Positions 1 to 8,991 of a stretch of 40,710 nucleotides of DNA are shown in pieces (position 1 is the first letter of the stretch; each line of letters begins with the position of its first letter). A model generated the notes under the pieces. It was not told the origin of the DNA and did no database searches. It saw nothing but the letters and a program-made list of their open reading frames with translations. A program made the translations under genes and the position numbers. Where the stretch lies: NCBI GenBank assembly GCA_022072125.1, contig JAJVIH010000010.1:1-40710 (forward strand). The letters are read 5' to 3'. Origin of the DNA: Myxococcota bacterium. Lineage in GTDB: Bacteria > Myxococcota > JAJVIH01.

Positions 1-16
1 GGTTTTTCAGGCGGTT

Positions 17-379
17 CTACATGGCCCGGAAGAAACCAACCAGATTCTCGGGCATGGTTTCCGGCGGCAGACCATGGGTATTCGCCTGGTAGGGATAATG
101 GGTGAACACGCCCTGGGAGTATACGTGGCTCTTGCGCGCCACCATGTCGAATCCATCCGGAAAAACCTTTTCGACAAGCTGTTTGGCGTATTCGCTGCGC
201 AGGTGCAGATAATGGCCGGTTACATCGAAGTAAAAGCCGTCCTTTTCCAGGGTGCGGCACAGGCCGCCCAGACGCTCTTCCTTATCAATCAGAAGCCAGT
301 TGTGGCCGGGTCCCAGGTGGTATGCGCAACTGATGCCGGTAAGCCCGCCGCCCAGTATCAGCGTATCAACGGATTTCAT
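17..379 (-). pseudogene. FAD-dependent amine-oxidase/UDP-galactopyranose-mutase-like protein, interrupted by an in-frame TAG
   Basis: The first 120 residues form the start of a flavoprotein of the amine oxidase / protoporphyrinogen oxidase / UDP-galactopyranose mutase type. There is a Rossmann dinucleotide motif GGGLTG at residues 10-15, an acidic residue after the second strand (LLIDKEE), and the following LGGLCRT, all expected for FAD binding. I chose the start at 379 because an AAAGG lies about 10 bases upstream and the motif then sits near the N terminus. Family members are usually above 400 residues, but a TAG stops this one at 17-19. The few codons beyond it (NRLKN) still look coding. 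This could be a nonsense mutation, a sequencing error, or a real short product; the window edge prevents a decision. It lies 102 bases downstream of the membrane-protein gene on the same strand. Confidence 0.6.
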
Positions 380-481
380 GCCGCAAAACCTTTGAGGGAC
401 CCCAGACAAAAACGGCCCGGGGCTTAACATGCGAGCGCCCAGTTTTCAACCTTGCGCAAGCAGGGAAGAACGATCCGGCGT

Positions 482-1720
482 TCAGGAGGAAGGAGCGGCG
501 TCCGGACTCCCCACCCGCAGCACACGGCCCTCGATCACCTCGCCCGCGAAGGGTTCGACGCCCTCCATCTTGCCGCGCGCCACGGTCATCATCAGCAAGG
601 TGATGTATATGCGGACCAGACCCGAACACAGCATCATCCACATGGACAGGGAAAACGACAGCCCGGACTCCACCTCGTACAGGCGTCCCGGCCAAACCAG
701 GCCGTTCATCATCCCGCTCAACAGCGACGCCGCCACCCAAAACCCAGCCATCAACAACACCCCGTGAGCGATGACCATCACCCACGAAACCGTATGGACC
801 CGCAGAAACTCGATGGTCCGGCGCAACGCCGCGCCCGCGGGCAACCCGCCCGCCGCGCCAATGATCATCATCATCTCGCGCAGGACCGCGGACAGAACCG
901 CGGTCAATATTGCAAATCCCATTCCCGCCAACAGCACGATCAACAATCCCGCCCCGGCGATCCGGAGACCGGATTCATCCATGACCGGCGCGGCAAGGTA
1001 TTTCACCCCGCCAATCAATGGAAAAACCACGCCCGCCAACAGCGCCAGCAAAGGCAGGCTCCGCAGAACCAGCCCTGTCAACCAATATCCCGGAAAGCGC
1101 CTCACCAGTTCCGCCAGGTTGTGCGCAAAACCGTCCATTTCAAACGTCTGGTTCCGCGCGAGGTTTCTCCCCATGGTGTTGAGCACCCCCAACTGCAGCC
1201 ACAAACGAAGGGTGTCCAGCATGAGCAGCAACCCCGCCCAGGCGATTGCCCCGGCGAGAAGCGTGGATGGATTCAGCAGCCCCAACAACGCCGCCTGGGC
1301 CCCTTGGACGCCGCCGCCCTGCACGGCCAAAACCAGGGAAAAGACCGCCGCCAGGGGAGGCGTCAGCGCCAGAATATCAGCCGTGATCTCCACCACCAGC
1401 AGGATGACAGCGGCGGGCCATTGCCGGATGAACTCCCGCCATGCCGTACGCAGGTAATCCGCGAACGGAGGAGGAGCGGGAAAAAACGGCTTGCCCATGG
1501 GCGGCGGAGCCGGCGGCGCGCCCCGGGCCGGAATCTCCGTTTCCAGCCGGGAATCTTCCGGCGGGGCGGAACCACTGTTGGCCGCTTCCGCCGCAAGCAG
1601 TCCGGACTCTGGTCTGGGCTCCTTCCCTGCCGGAACTCCGGGAGAGGAAACCTCGCCGTTCCGGGCATCCTCCCGGGCCGCCGCTTCGCTGTCAGAATCT
1701 GATTTCCGGGGATCGCTCAT
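482..1720 (-). CDS. Multi-pass membrane protein with disordered acidic/Pro-rich N terminus
   Basis: About 412 residues. The first ~75 residues are rich in Ser, Glu, Pro and Ala with no hydrophobic stretch, so they are probably a cytoplasmic disordered tail. The rest contains roughly six to eight hydrophobic segments, for example around WPAAVILLVVEITADIL, LLAGAIAWAGLLLML, YWLTGLVLRSLPLLALL and VSWVMVIAHGVLLMAGF, so it is an integral inner-membrane protein. I do not recognise the family and assign no function. The start at 1720 (MSDPRKSDSD) is preferred because the upstream residues are Gly/Arg-rich and look untranslated, but neither it nor 1795/1807 has a strong ribosome site. It is followed on the same strand by the FAD oxidoreductase remnant and preceded by the IgGFc-like lipoprotein gene. 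Confidence 0.75.
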   Translation of the reverse strand: MSDPRKSDSDSEAAAREDARNGEVSSPGVPAGKEPRPESGLLAAEAANSGSAPPEDSRLETEIPARGAPPAPPPMGKPFFPAPPPFADYLRTAWREFIRQWPAAVILLVVEITADILALTPPLAAVFSLVLAVQGGGVQGAQAALLGLLNPSTLLAGAIAWAGLLLMLDTLRLWLQLGVLNTMGRNLARNQTFEMDGFAHNLAELVRRFPGYWLTGLVLRSLPLLALLAGVVFPLIGGVKYLAAPVMDESGLRIAGAGLLIVLLAGMGFAILTAVLSAVLREMMMIIGAAGGLPAGAALRRTIEFLRVHTVSWVMVIAHGVLLMAGFWVAASLLSGMMNGLVWPGRLYEVESGLSFSLSMWMMLCSGLVRIYITLLMMTVARGKMEGVEPFAGEVIEGRVLRVGSPDAAPSS

Positions 1721-1872
1721 CGGTCCAGACCATGAAGGAAAACCCGCTCCGCCGCAAGCACCCCGCCGGAGTTGCTCCCGGTTCCCACCCTGCATTCCGC
1801 CCCCCATTCCGGCGATGGAAGGCGGGCGCGAACATTGGGGAAGCCCGGAAATGGCCTTGAAAACAGGCCGCG

Positions 1873-4140
1873 CTACGGCAATGGCGAAGCGGAGTTCAGC
1901 GGCTTCAGGTCCAGGCCGCCCAAATAGCCAAACGACACGTATCGATCGAAACCGTATACGATCAATCCCACCGGTTGTTCCGCGGTCAATGCATGGGCGC
2001 CGTCGCCAATCAGGAAACGGCCCACCTGCAAATTCTGAGCGCCAATATCCACGAAACGGTCGTTGGGCAATTCCTTGCCATCCAGCATCACCTTCACGTC
2101 CTTGGGACGAATGACGTTCATATAGTCCTTGGCGATGGTGTTGGGCGTCAGGAAGATATAATCGCGGCGGTACTGATCGGTTGGCGCGGCGATGACCATT
2201 GAAGGATCACCGGCCTGGGCGTTCATCAGTTCGGGATCAGCCACTTCCTGACCGGGAAAATACTGGGCCATCAGGATTGGATGGTTGATATCCTGGCTGC
2301 TGATCACAAAATCCTTTCCACCCACGTTCTGGAAACGGAAAACCTGGCCGGATTTCATGTTCTTGGGCGTAGTGATGCCCGGTATGGACGGCTCGATGGT
2401 GAGGGCGGTGCCATCCACCCCCGCAAGCACGTGGAAATAATCGAAGTCCTGCTTGTTGCCCTGGGGCTCGTGCTGCGTGCCCGCATAGGTGGTTCCCCAA
2501 CGGCTAAACGGAAAGATCTGCTCTTCGATATGGTCGCAGGCGAATTTGTTGTAGGGCGCCATCGTGCAATCGGCGCCGCCGAATACCGCCACGGGCTGGT
2601 TGCTGGTGATCACGCTGCCGGAGAGATCGGCGTCTTCATGGATGCATATTTCACGGTACCTGGGGTCTTTCGGCGGGGAACATTCCGGATTCAATCCCGA
2701 CCGGGTGGCGATGGTCAGAACCTCGTATTGTTCCAGGGTGATGGAAGCGCTTTGCCCCGGAGTCAACGCGGGGAATCCTCCTCCGGGAGCGGCCACGCCG
2801 CGGGAGAGGAAATCCACCTTGGTTTGCCCGGGGCTGGTGGCCACCACCGCGAGATAGGATGGATTGTCATAGATTTGGGTGGTGGATGATCTCGGCTTCA
2901 GGGTGAGATGCGGATAGGACATGCCCAAATACGCCTTGTCATGGATGTGGGCTGGCAACAGCAGGGATGCGTCGTTGGTGTAGCTGAAGATCTCCCTGGC
3001 GGAGGTCTTGACCGAACTGCTGAGCGGATTGAACTGGTACGCCGAAACAGGAATCGTGCTGGTGATGCGCAGCGCGTTTTTCACTTTCACTGAACGCGAG
3101 GAAATGCCGCTGAGGGAAAGGGAGCGGGTTTTCGTGGCGGCCCAGTTGATTTCCGCGTTGGTGAATTTGAGGATACCGGTTTGTCCCGGCGGCACCTTGG
3201 TGGTCTTGATGACCGCGGGCGCGCCATTGAGCGCGCTCTCCACCTTGATATCCGCTGTCAGGGAGGGATGGGTGTTGGCGATGACCACGGCGAATTCGCC
3301 GTCAAACGACTTGTCATCCAACTGGCTGTTGGAAAGCGGAGCGCTCCAGTATTCGCAACCGGTGTAGGTCTGGGCGAGCACGGCTTCCTGGCACAGGTCC
3401 ACGCAGGCGTCTTCCGAGCAGGTGAAGTTGGCGCCCTTGGTTTTGCATTCGACCGCTTCTTCCTTCGTTCCGTCCGCGTTGCATTCCAGCAGGACGCCCG
3501 TGTCCTTGCATTTCTTCTTTCCGGGCGTGCAAACGGCGTCCACACAGGCGTTGGCGGCGTTGTCGCAGCGTTTGAGCACGCCGCACGAGGCCTTGACATA
3601 ACCCGTGCCGTCGGGCGCGCAGGTTTCGATTTCTCCCGGCGAAACGCAGCGGGTGGAGTTGGGTTTGCATGCGGTGCATTTGTTGTTCAGACAAGCCCCG
3701 CCAGCGGCGCCGCAATCGGTCTGAACAATGGATGACTTGTCCGCGGAACACTCCTCCAGAATTTTATCATCCTTGCACGTGGGCTGAATATCGCATTGAG
3801 GCGCCTGGTCCGCGGAACCCGCGTCATTAAGCGGATTGCCAGCGTCCTCCGGTTCAGCCGCATCATTGGAAACACCGCTGTCAGGGGGTGGAGCGGTTCC
3901 ATCCGCGGCGGCGGTTCCGTCCGCCGGAGTGGAAACGCCGGAGTCTGTCTGGCCGCCGTCCCCGGCTGGAGATGTGGAAGCATCGCCGCCGGTATTGTCC
4001 AGGCCGCCCCCGGGAATCACATTATTCCCCGCGGCCCCGCCATCCCTGCCTTTACCGGCATCCGGAGTGCGCGATGGAACAATATCTTCGCCACACCCCG
4101 CGAAAGCCAGGATCATGACGGTTACGAACAGGGTTTTCAT
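1873..4140 (-). CDS. IgGFc-binding-domain surface lipoprotein with Cys-rich module
   Basis: About 755 residues. The N terminus is a lipoprotein signal ending FAGC near residue 16. A ~95-residue spacer of Asp, Ala, Gly, Pro and Ser follows, then a Cys-rich region (roughly residues 110-260) with repeated CxxxG-type units such as CKPNSTRC and CTPGKKKC. The remaining ~450 residues match the layout of the IgGFc-binding N-terminal domain found in many myxobacterial surface proteins: NQPVAVFGGADC, HIEEQIFPFSRWG, HPILMAQYFPG, and a C-terminal VYGFDRYVSFGYLGG. The likely location is the outer membrane or cell surface. The binding partner is unknown, and the name comes from mucin-like animal proteins rather than from any shown IgG binding in bacteria. 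An upstream ATG triplet at 4165-4173 is an alternative start; neither has a clear ribosome site. Confidence 0.82.
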   Translation of the reverse strand: MKTLFVTVMILAFAGCGEDIVPSRTPDAGKGRDGGAAGNNVIPGGGLDNTGGDASTSPAGDGGQTDSGVSTPADGTAAADGTAPPPDSGVSNDAAEPEDAGNPLNDAGSADQAPQCDIQPTCKDDKILEECSADKSSIVQTDCGAAGGACLNNKCTACKPNSTRCVSPGEIETCAPDGTGYVKASCGVLKRCDNAANACVDAVCTPGKKKCKDTGVLLECNADGTKEEAVECKTKGANFTCSEDACVDLCQEAVLAQTYTGCEYWSAPLSNSQLDDKSFDGEFAVVIANTHPSLTADIKVESALNGAPAVIKTTKVPPGQTGILKFTNAEINWAATKTRSLSLSGISSRSVKVKNALRITSTIPVSAYQFNPLSSSVKTSAREIFSYTNDASLLLPAHIHDKAYLGMSYPHLTLKPRSSTTQIYDNPSYLAVVATSPGQTKVDFLSRGVAAPGGGFPALTPGQSASITLEQYEVLTIATRSGLNPECSPPKDPRYREICIHEDADLSGSVITSNQPVAVFGGADCTMAPYNKFACDHIEEQIFPFSRWGTTYAGTQHEPQGNKQDFDYFHVLAGVDGTALTIEPSIPGITTPKNMKSGQVFRFQNVGGKDFVISSQDINHPILMAQYFPGQEVADPELMNAQAGDPSMVIAAPTDQYRRDYIFLTPNTIAKDYMNVIRPKDVKVMLDGKELPNDRFVDIGAQNLQVGRFLIGDGAHALTAEQPVGLIVYGFDRYVSFGYLGGLDLKPLNSASPLP

Positions 4141-4342
4141 GGAGTTGGAACCAAGCGGCGTGAACATCATCATTCGCGTCCAGTGACGGTGATACGTACC
4201 CCCGAAAGTCAGTTAGCCTAGTCAGGCCGCCAATGAATCGCCATCGGTCAGTTGACGGGGTGTCGTGGGTAATCCATCCCGCGCCATGCTTGGTTTCCCG
4301 GCGTGATTGCACTCGCCCCCGCCCTGGCAAATGACGCCCGCG

Positions 4343-4576
4343 TCAACGGGCGCAGGGGCATTCGCGGTGGGCGACCTGTTCGCACAGGCGCGCGGGGGCG
4401 GAAAGGGCCGAGGCGGTTTTCAGCCGCTCAACACAAAGGTCATCGCCTGCTTCCTGGCATTGCTCAATCATGGAATCGCAAGTGACCGGGTCGGTGCGCG
4501 GATCGCCGCAGGCGGTCAGCCCCAGCATCCCGAAAAGCAGCCCAATCGCCGGCGCGGCAATCACGGCCCGGTTCAT
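4343..4576 (-). CDS. Small six-cysteine lipoprotein
   Basis: 77 residues. The hydrophobic signal ends in the lipobox LTAC with the lipidated Cys at residue 23. The mature part is 54 residues and holds six more cysteines (about residues 33, 40, 48, 65, 73 and 75), enough for three disulfides, so it is probably a compact exported domain. No known family is recognised. Its ATG overlaps the TGA of the alpha/beta hydrolase gene (ATGA, 4573-4576), and GAGG lies just upstream, so the two are likely translationally coupled and the small protein may be made in step with the hydrolase. Codon use is like its neighbours. A 202-base gap separates it from the IgGFc-like gene. Confidence 0.7.
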   Translation of the reverse strand: MNRAVIAAPAIGLLFGMLGLTACGDPRTDPVTCDSMIEQCQEAGDDLCVERLKTASALSAPARLCEQVAHRECPCAR

Positions 4577-5388
4577 TTCCTCACCGGCTGGGCGGCCTGG
4601 CGGCTCAACCAGTCCATCATGACGGACCAGGCCTTCGGCTGGAATACGCAGCCTCCAGCTTTTTTCCAGTTGACCTCGCGGGTGTGATCACAAAGGGCGT
4701 GGTCGGCCATGGGCGCGACAAACAACCCCGCTTCCACCAAAGGATGGGCGCGCTGGAAAGCGCGCAGCGCCAGTTCGCCCTTTGACTCCAGCTTTTTCTC
4801 GCGATCGCCCAGCACAATCAGGATGGGCGACTCAATCGCGGCGATGGTTCCGGGGCCATGCACGTTGGCCAGCAGAACCACGCCCGCCGGTTTCGCCAGC
4901 AGGCGGAACTGGCCGTAATACTTCCCCGCGATCCAACTCCCCTCGGAAAACCCCAGGATGTACAGGCGGGCGCGCTCCACATCCTTGCGGGCGGCGAGAT
5001 GTTTCCATGCGGCGATGGCGATGGCGCCGGGTTTGATGCGGTTGCGCGGGCACGAACTGGCGCCCTCGCAGAGTTTGTCATACCGCAGCACGCCGAACCC
5101 GCGGGCGACGAGTTCGGCGGCCATGTCGCGGTAGATGGTTCCATGGCCGCGCAACCCCGCGGGCAAATGGCCGTTGCGGTCGCTGGGCGCGCTGCCGTGA
5201 ATCAGCAACACGGCGGAAACCGGCCCCTGGATGGACGCGGGGCGATCAAACTGCCCGGCCACCATGGTGTTTTGAACGGGGAATGAAACTTCTTCCGCCC
5301 TGGCGGAAGACGGCCGCGCGAAAACCGCGGCGGCGAAGCAGGCGCAGGCCGCAACGGCGCGGCGGAGCGTCTCAGGGCTGAAGGTCAT
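4573..5388 (-). CDS. Secreted alpha/beta hydrolase
   Basis: 271 residues. A cleavable export signal covers about residues 1-31 (hydrophobic core ACACFAAAVF, then SARA). The fold is an alpha/beta hydrolase: the oxyanion region HGS at 64-66, nucleophile elbow GFSEG with Ser148, an acid in VLGDRE (Asp195), and a His near the C terminus (His230 or His235). The size and spacing fit the dienelactone-hydrolase/EstD-like esterase group. The substrate is unknown. I chose the start at 5388 because the longer reading frame to 5652 runs through the PHP gene in another frame, while 5388 gives a complete signal peptide. It overlaps the end of the PHP gene by 17 bases and is itself overlapped by the small lipoprotein, so the three form one transcription unit. 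Confidence 0.85.
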   Translation of the reverse strand: MTFSPETLRRAVAACACFAAAVFARPSSARAEEVSFPVQNTMVAGQFDRPASIQGPVSAVLLIHGSAPSDRNGHLPAGLRGHGTIYRDMAAELVARGFGVLRYDKLCEGASSCPRNRIKPGAIAIAAWKHLAARKDVERARLYILGFSEGSWIAGKYYGQFRLLAKPAGVVLLANVHGPGTIAAIESPILIVLGDREKKLESKGELALRAFQRAHPLVEAGLFVAPMADHALCDHTREVNWKKAGGCVFQPKAWSVMMDWLSRQAAQPVRK

Positions 5389-6187
5389 AATGAATATCAC
5401 GCTTGCGGCCGGTGAGGGTGAAGGAACGCGAATGGCCTGAGTCCACCGCCAGTTTGCGCGCCAGATGCAGGTCGCGTCCAACGTCGCCGGGAGTATGGGC
5501 GTCGCTGGTGGCGATGACGGGAACGCCGTATTCGCGGCAGGCCCGCACCAGCGCGGGATGGGGATAGATCTCGCCCACCGGTTTGCGCAGACCGCTGGTG
5601 TTGATTTCCACCGCCACGCCGGAACGGGCGAAGGAGGCGGCGAGATCATCAAACTCCGGCTTGAGATCGCGCTCGGGACGATGGCCGAATTTTTTCACCA
5701 GGTCGGCGTGGCCGATGATGTCGAACAGACCCGACTCGGCGGACATCCGGATCACCTTGAAGAAAGCGTAATACACATTGTCCACGCCGCGGCGTTCGTA
5801 TCCTTCCATATAGCGGGGATCGTCGAATCCCCAATCGCCCAGAAAGTGAACCGAGCCGATCACATAGTCGAAATTCCACTCGCGGAGGAAATCGCCGATC
5901 TCGCGTTCCTTGCCCGGGACGTAGTCGGCCTCGATGCCGAATTTGATGCGGATGCGATCCCGGTACCAATGGCGCAATTCCTTCACGCGATCATGGTACT
6001 CAATCATGTCCTGAAGCCTCATAGTCAGGGTGGGATCATGGCGCCCCCACACTTCCATGGGCATATGATCGGAAAATCCCATTTCATCCAGCCCGGCGGC
6101 GATGGCCTGTTCGACATATTCCTCCATCTCGCCGTCGGCATGTCCGCAAAGTTTGGTATGGATATGATAATCAACCCGCATGGCCAT
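5372..6187 (-). CDS. PHP-domain histidinol-phosphatase family protein
   Basis: 271 residues, full length for the HisK/HisJ-type PHP phosphatase family, which hydrolyses histidinol phosphate in histidine synthesis; related members act on other phosphoesters. Metal-site motifs are all visible: HxH at residues 8-10, the following CGHADG, FGIEADY, GSVHFLGDW, IGHADLVKKF and the C-terminal TSDAHTPGD. It is cytoplasmic, with no signal peptide. No other his gene is in the window, so the histidine role is inferred from family only. There are two starts, ATG at 6187 and ATG at 6181 (MRVDYHIH); neither has a ribosome site. A promoter at 6189-6216 would start transcription almost at 6181, which argues for a leaderless message and the shorter start. 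It overlaps the hydrolase gene by 17 bases. Confidence 0.88.
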   Translation of the reverse strand: MAMRVDYHIHTKLCGHADGEMEEYVEQAIAAGLDEMGFSDHMPMEVWGRHDPTLTMRLQDMIEYHDRVKELRHWYRDRIRIKFGIEADYVPGKEREIGDFLREWNFDYVIGSVHFLGDWGFDDPRYMEGYERRGVDNVYYAFFKVIRMSAESGLFDIIGHADLVKKFGHRPERDLKPEFDDLAASFARSGVAVEINTSGLRKPVGEIYPHPALVRACREYGVPVIATSDAHTPGDVGRDLHLARKLAVDSGHSRSFTLTGRKRDIHYDLQP

Positions 6188-6188
6188 G

Positions 6189-6216
6189 ATTTAACCAGTT
6201 TCACGCCAGGGTTCAA
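6189..6216 (-). promoter_or_regulatory. Candidate sigma70 promoter for the PHP gene, leaderless arrangement
   Basis: On the minus strand TTGAAC is followed, after 16 bases, by TTAAAT. The -10 hexamer ends only 1 base before the ATG at 6187 and 7 bases before the ATG at 6181, so the transcript would begin at or next to the start codon. There is no Shine-Dalgarno sequence in the region, which fits. Confidence 0.45.
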
Positions 6217-6306
6217 TCCGTCCCGCGCCGGACGCCTCCCGGACGCCCGGGGATCGCGGAGAATCCCCCGGTTTCATCCTGGACGCGCTCCTGATAAACA
6301 CACGCC

Positions 6307-8916
6307 ATGACCAGCGCGGACAAACTAACCCCCATGATGAAGCAATACCGGGACGCCAAGGCGCGCACGCCCGGCTGCCTGCTGTTTTTCCGCATGGGCG
6401 ATTTTTACGAACTGTTTGAAGAAGACGCGGTGACGGCCGCCCGCGAACTGGACCTCACCCTGACCAGCAGGGACAAGGGGGAAAACGGCATGCCCATGGC
6501 GGGCGTTCCCCACCATAGCGTGCATGGCTATCTCCAGCGGCTGCTGGAAAAGGGCTACAAGGTGGCCCTGTGCGATCAACTCGAAGACCCGCGCCAGGCC
6601 AAGGGGGTTGTGCAGCGCGGCGTCACCCGCATCATTACCCCCGGGGTGAATCTGGAGCCCGACTCACGCGAGACCCGCGAGCCCCAGTATCTGGCGGCCG
6701 TGGTGCTGGGTAAAACGCCCGCGGTGGCGGTGCTGGATGTCCAGTCAGGCGATTGCGCGGCGGGAGAAATGGGCGATTCCGGGGTGGTGCGCGACGAACT
6801 GCTGCGGCTGGCCGTGCGTGAGGTGCTGGCGGCGCCCGGTGATATGGACGCCCTGCGGAGCATGATGTCCGGCGCGGAAGGCGTTTGCCTGACCCCTCTG
6901 CGCGAGTTTGACCTGGACGCCGGACGGGGCCGGCGCTCCCTGCTGCGGGCGCTTGGCGCCTCCACCCTGGAAGCCTGGGGCATGGATGGTTACTCCAGCG
7001 GTCTGGCGGCGATTGACGGCCTGTTCGAGTACATCCGCCTGACCCAGCAGAAAGAGGTCCGGCAAATCACCCGGCTGCGGCGCATGGAGCAGCGCGATCA
7101 CCTGGTGCTCGACGACAACACCCTGCGCAACCTGGATATCCTCCGCAACAACCAGACGGGACGCCGCCAGGGCTCTCTGTTGGGGGTGGTTGATCAGTGC
7201 CGCACCTCCATGGGTGGACGTTTGCTGGCCCAATGGCTCGCTTTTCCGCTCAATGAACTGAAGGCCATCCACGAGCGGCAGTCCGCGGTGGCTGAACTGG
7301 TGTCCAACGACAGCCTGCGCGACGGACTGGATCAGGCGCTGACGGGCATGGGCGATTTGCACCGGGTGATTTCGCGGATATCCATGGGGCTGGCCAATCC
7401 GCGCGATCTGCTGGCGCTGGGGCGCGGCCTGGATCGCATTCCCGCCATATCTGCGCTGGCCGCGGGTGCGATGTCGCGCCTGCTAGCGGGCATGAACCTG
7501 CGTATCCAGGATTTCCCGGAGATGCGCGGAGAGTTGGCGGCGGCCCTGTCGCCGGAAGCTCCGCTGGCGCTGACCGAGGGCGGAATTTTCAACCGCGGCT
7601 GGAACACGGAACTGGATGAACTCATCAGCCTGTCGATCAGCAGCAAGGACGCCCTGGCGGCCATCGAAGCGCGGGAGCGGGAACGCACCGGCATCGCATC
7701 CCTGAAGGTCCGCTACAACCGGGTGTTTGGCTACTATATTGAAATTTCATCGGCCAACCTGTCGCGCGCGCCGGCCGATTACATCCGCAAACAGACCCTG
7801 ACCAACGCCGAGCGCTTCATCACGCCGGAACTCAAGGATTTCGAGGACAAGGTGCTGTCCGCCGAGGAACGCCGCATGTCCCTGGAATACCGGCTGTTCA
7901 CGGAGTTGCGCGACCGGGTCGCCATGCATTCCCGGGCGCTGCAACTAACAGCGGACGCCCTCGCCGAACTGGACGCCCTGGTGTCGCTGGCCGCGGCCGC
8001 CCGTAAATACGACTGGCGCCGCCCGGAGGTGGACGAATCCGGCGTACTGGAAATCCACGAAGGCCGGCACCCGGTCATTGAAGCCATGATGAAGGGGGAG
8101 CGTTTTGTCCCCAACGACGTGGTGCTGGATGTCAACGACCGGCAGATTCTTCTGGTCACGGGTCCCAACATGGCGGGCAAGAGCACCGTGATGAGGCAGG
8201 CGGCGCTAATCGCCGTGCTGGCCCACGTGGGATCGTTCGTTCCCGCCGCCATGGCGCGGGTGGGACTTTGCGACCGGGTGTTCACCCGGGTCGGCGCCAG
8301 CGACAATCTGGTGCGCGGACGCTCCACATTCATGACCGAGATGATCGAAACGGCCAGCATCCTGCTCAACGCCACGCGCAAGAGCCTGGTCATTCTCGAC
8401 GAGATCGGGCGCGGCACCAGCACCTTCGACGGACTGTCCATCGCCTGGGCGGTGGCGGAATACTTGCATGATCGCGTGGGCTGCCGCACGCTCTTCGCCA
8501 CCCATTACCACGAACTGACCGAACTCTGTGAGTCCCGCGAGCGCATGTTCGCCTGCACCATCGCGGTGCGCGAGGTGGATGACGACATTGTATTCCTGCG
8601 CAAGGTGGTTCCCGGCGGCTCCAACCGCAGCTATGGCATCCATGTGGCGCGGCTGGCGGGCGTGCCCCCCCAGGTGACCAGCCGGGCAAGGGAAATCCTG
8701 GGTGAACTGGAGACCGGGGAATACAACGCCGGCGGCCGCCCGCGGCTGGAGTCGCCGGCCGACCCGCCCGGTCCCGCGGCGCAACTGTCGCTGTTTGTCC
8801 CCGTGCCGATCCACAGCAGCATCGAGGAGGAATTGCGCGCGCTTGATCTCGACAGCCTGACGCCGATGGAGGCGCTCAACATCCTGTCCCGCTGGCGGAA
8901 GAAGCTGGGCAAATGA
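6307..8916 (+). CDS. mutS: DNA mismatch repair protein MutS
   Basis: 869 residues, the normal length for bacterial MutS. MutS dimers scan DNA, bind mismatches and small loops, and recruit MutL with ATP. The mismatch-reading Phe-x-Glu motif is FYE at residues 33-35 in the N-terminal domain. The connector, lever and clamp regions follow. The ABC-type ATPase begins near residue 560, with Walker A GPNMAGKST at 619-627, Walker B and signature DEIGRGTSTFDG, and ATHYHEL. The C-terminal short segment EEELRALDLDSLTPMEALNIL is the typical MutL/dimer-tetramer tail. It is transcribed divergently from the PHP gene across 119 bases. No good ribosome site precedes the ATG, and a weak GATAAA at 6293-6298 lies 8 bases upstream. 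No mutL is nearby. Confidence 0.98.
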   Translation: MTSADKLTPMMKQYRDAKARTPGCLLFFRMGDFYELFEEDAVTAARELDLTLTSRDKGENGMPMAGVPHHSVHGYLQRLLEKGYKVALCDQLEDPRQAKGVVQRGVTRIITPGVNLEPDSRETREPQYLAAVVLGKTPAVAVLDVQSGDCAAGEMGDSGVVRDELLRLAVREVLAAPGDMDALRSMMSGAEGVCLTPLREFDLDAGRGRRSLLRALGASTLEAWGMDGYSSGLAAIDGLFEYIRLTQQKEVRQITRLRRMEQRDHLVLDDNTLRNLDILRNNQTGRRQGSLLGVVDQCRTSMGGRLLAQWLAFPLNELKAIHERQSAVAELVSNDSLRDGLDQALTGMGDLHRVISRISMGLANPRDLLALGRGLDRIPAISALAAGAMSRLLAGMNLRIQDFPEMRGELAAALSPEAPLALTEGGIFNRGWNTELDELISLSISSKDALAAIEARERERTGIASLKVRYNRVFGYYIEISSANLSRAPADYIRKQTLTNAERFITPELKDFEDKVLSAEERRMSLEYRLFTELRDRVAMHSRALQLTADALAELDALVSLAAAARKYDWRRPEVDESGVLEIHEGRHPVIEAMMKGERFVPNDVVLDVNDRQILLVTGPNMAGKSTVMRQAALIAVLAHVGSFVPAAMARVGLCDRVFTRVGASDNLVRGRSTFMTEMIETASILLNATRKSLVILDEIGRGTSTFDGLSIAWAVAEYLHDRVGCRTLFATHYHELTELCESRERMFACTIAVREVDDDIVFLRKVVPGGSNRSYGIHVARLAGVPPQVTSRAREILGELETGEYNAGGRPRLESPADPPGPAAQLSLFVPVPIHSSIEEELRALDLDSLTPMEALNILSRWRKKLGK

Positions 8917-8991
8917 GACGGAAACCGGCGGCGGACCTCGCCGGGCGGCGGCGTTCATTCCATATGAAAAGGGATATCCGTCCGGACGCCG

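Noticed and set aside
452-1702. 416-codon open frame on the plus strand
   Set aside because: It is antisense to the membrane protein gene. The translation is rich in Gln, Arg and His, as expected of a shadow of hydrophobic codons.
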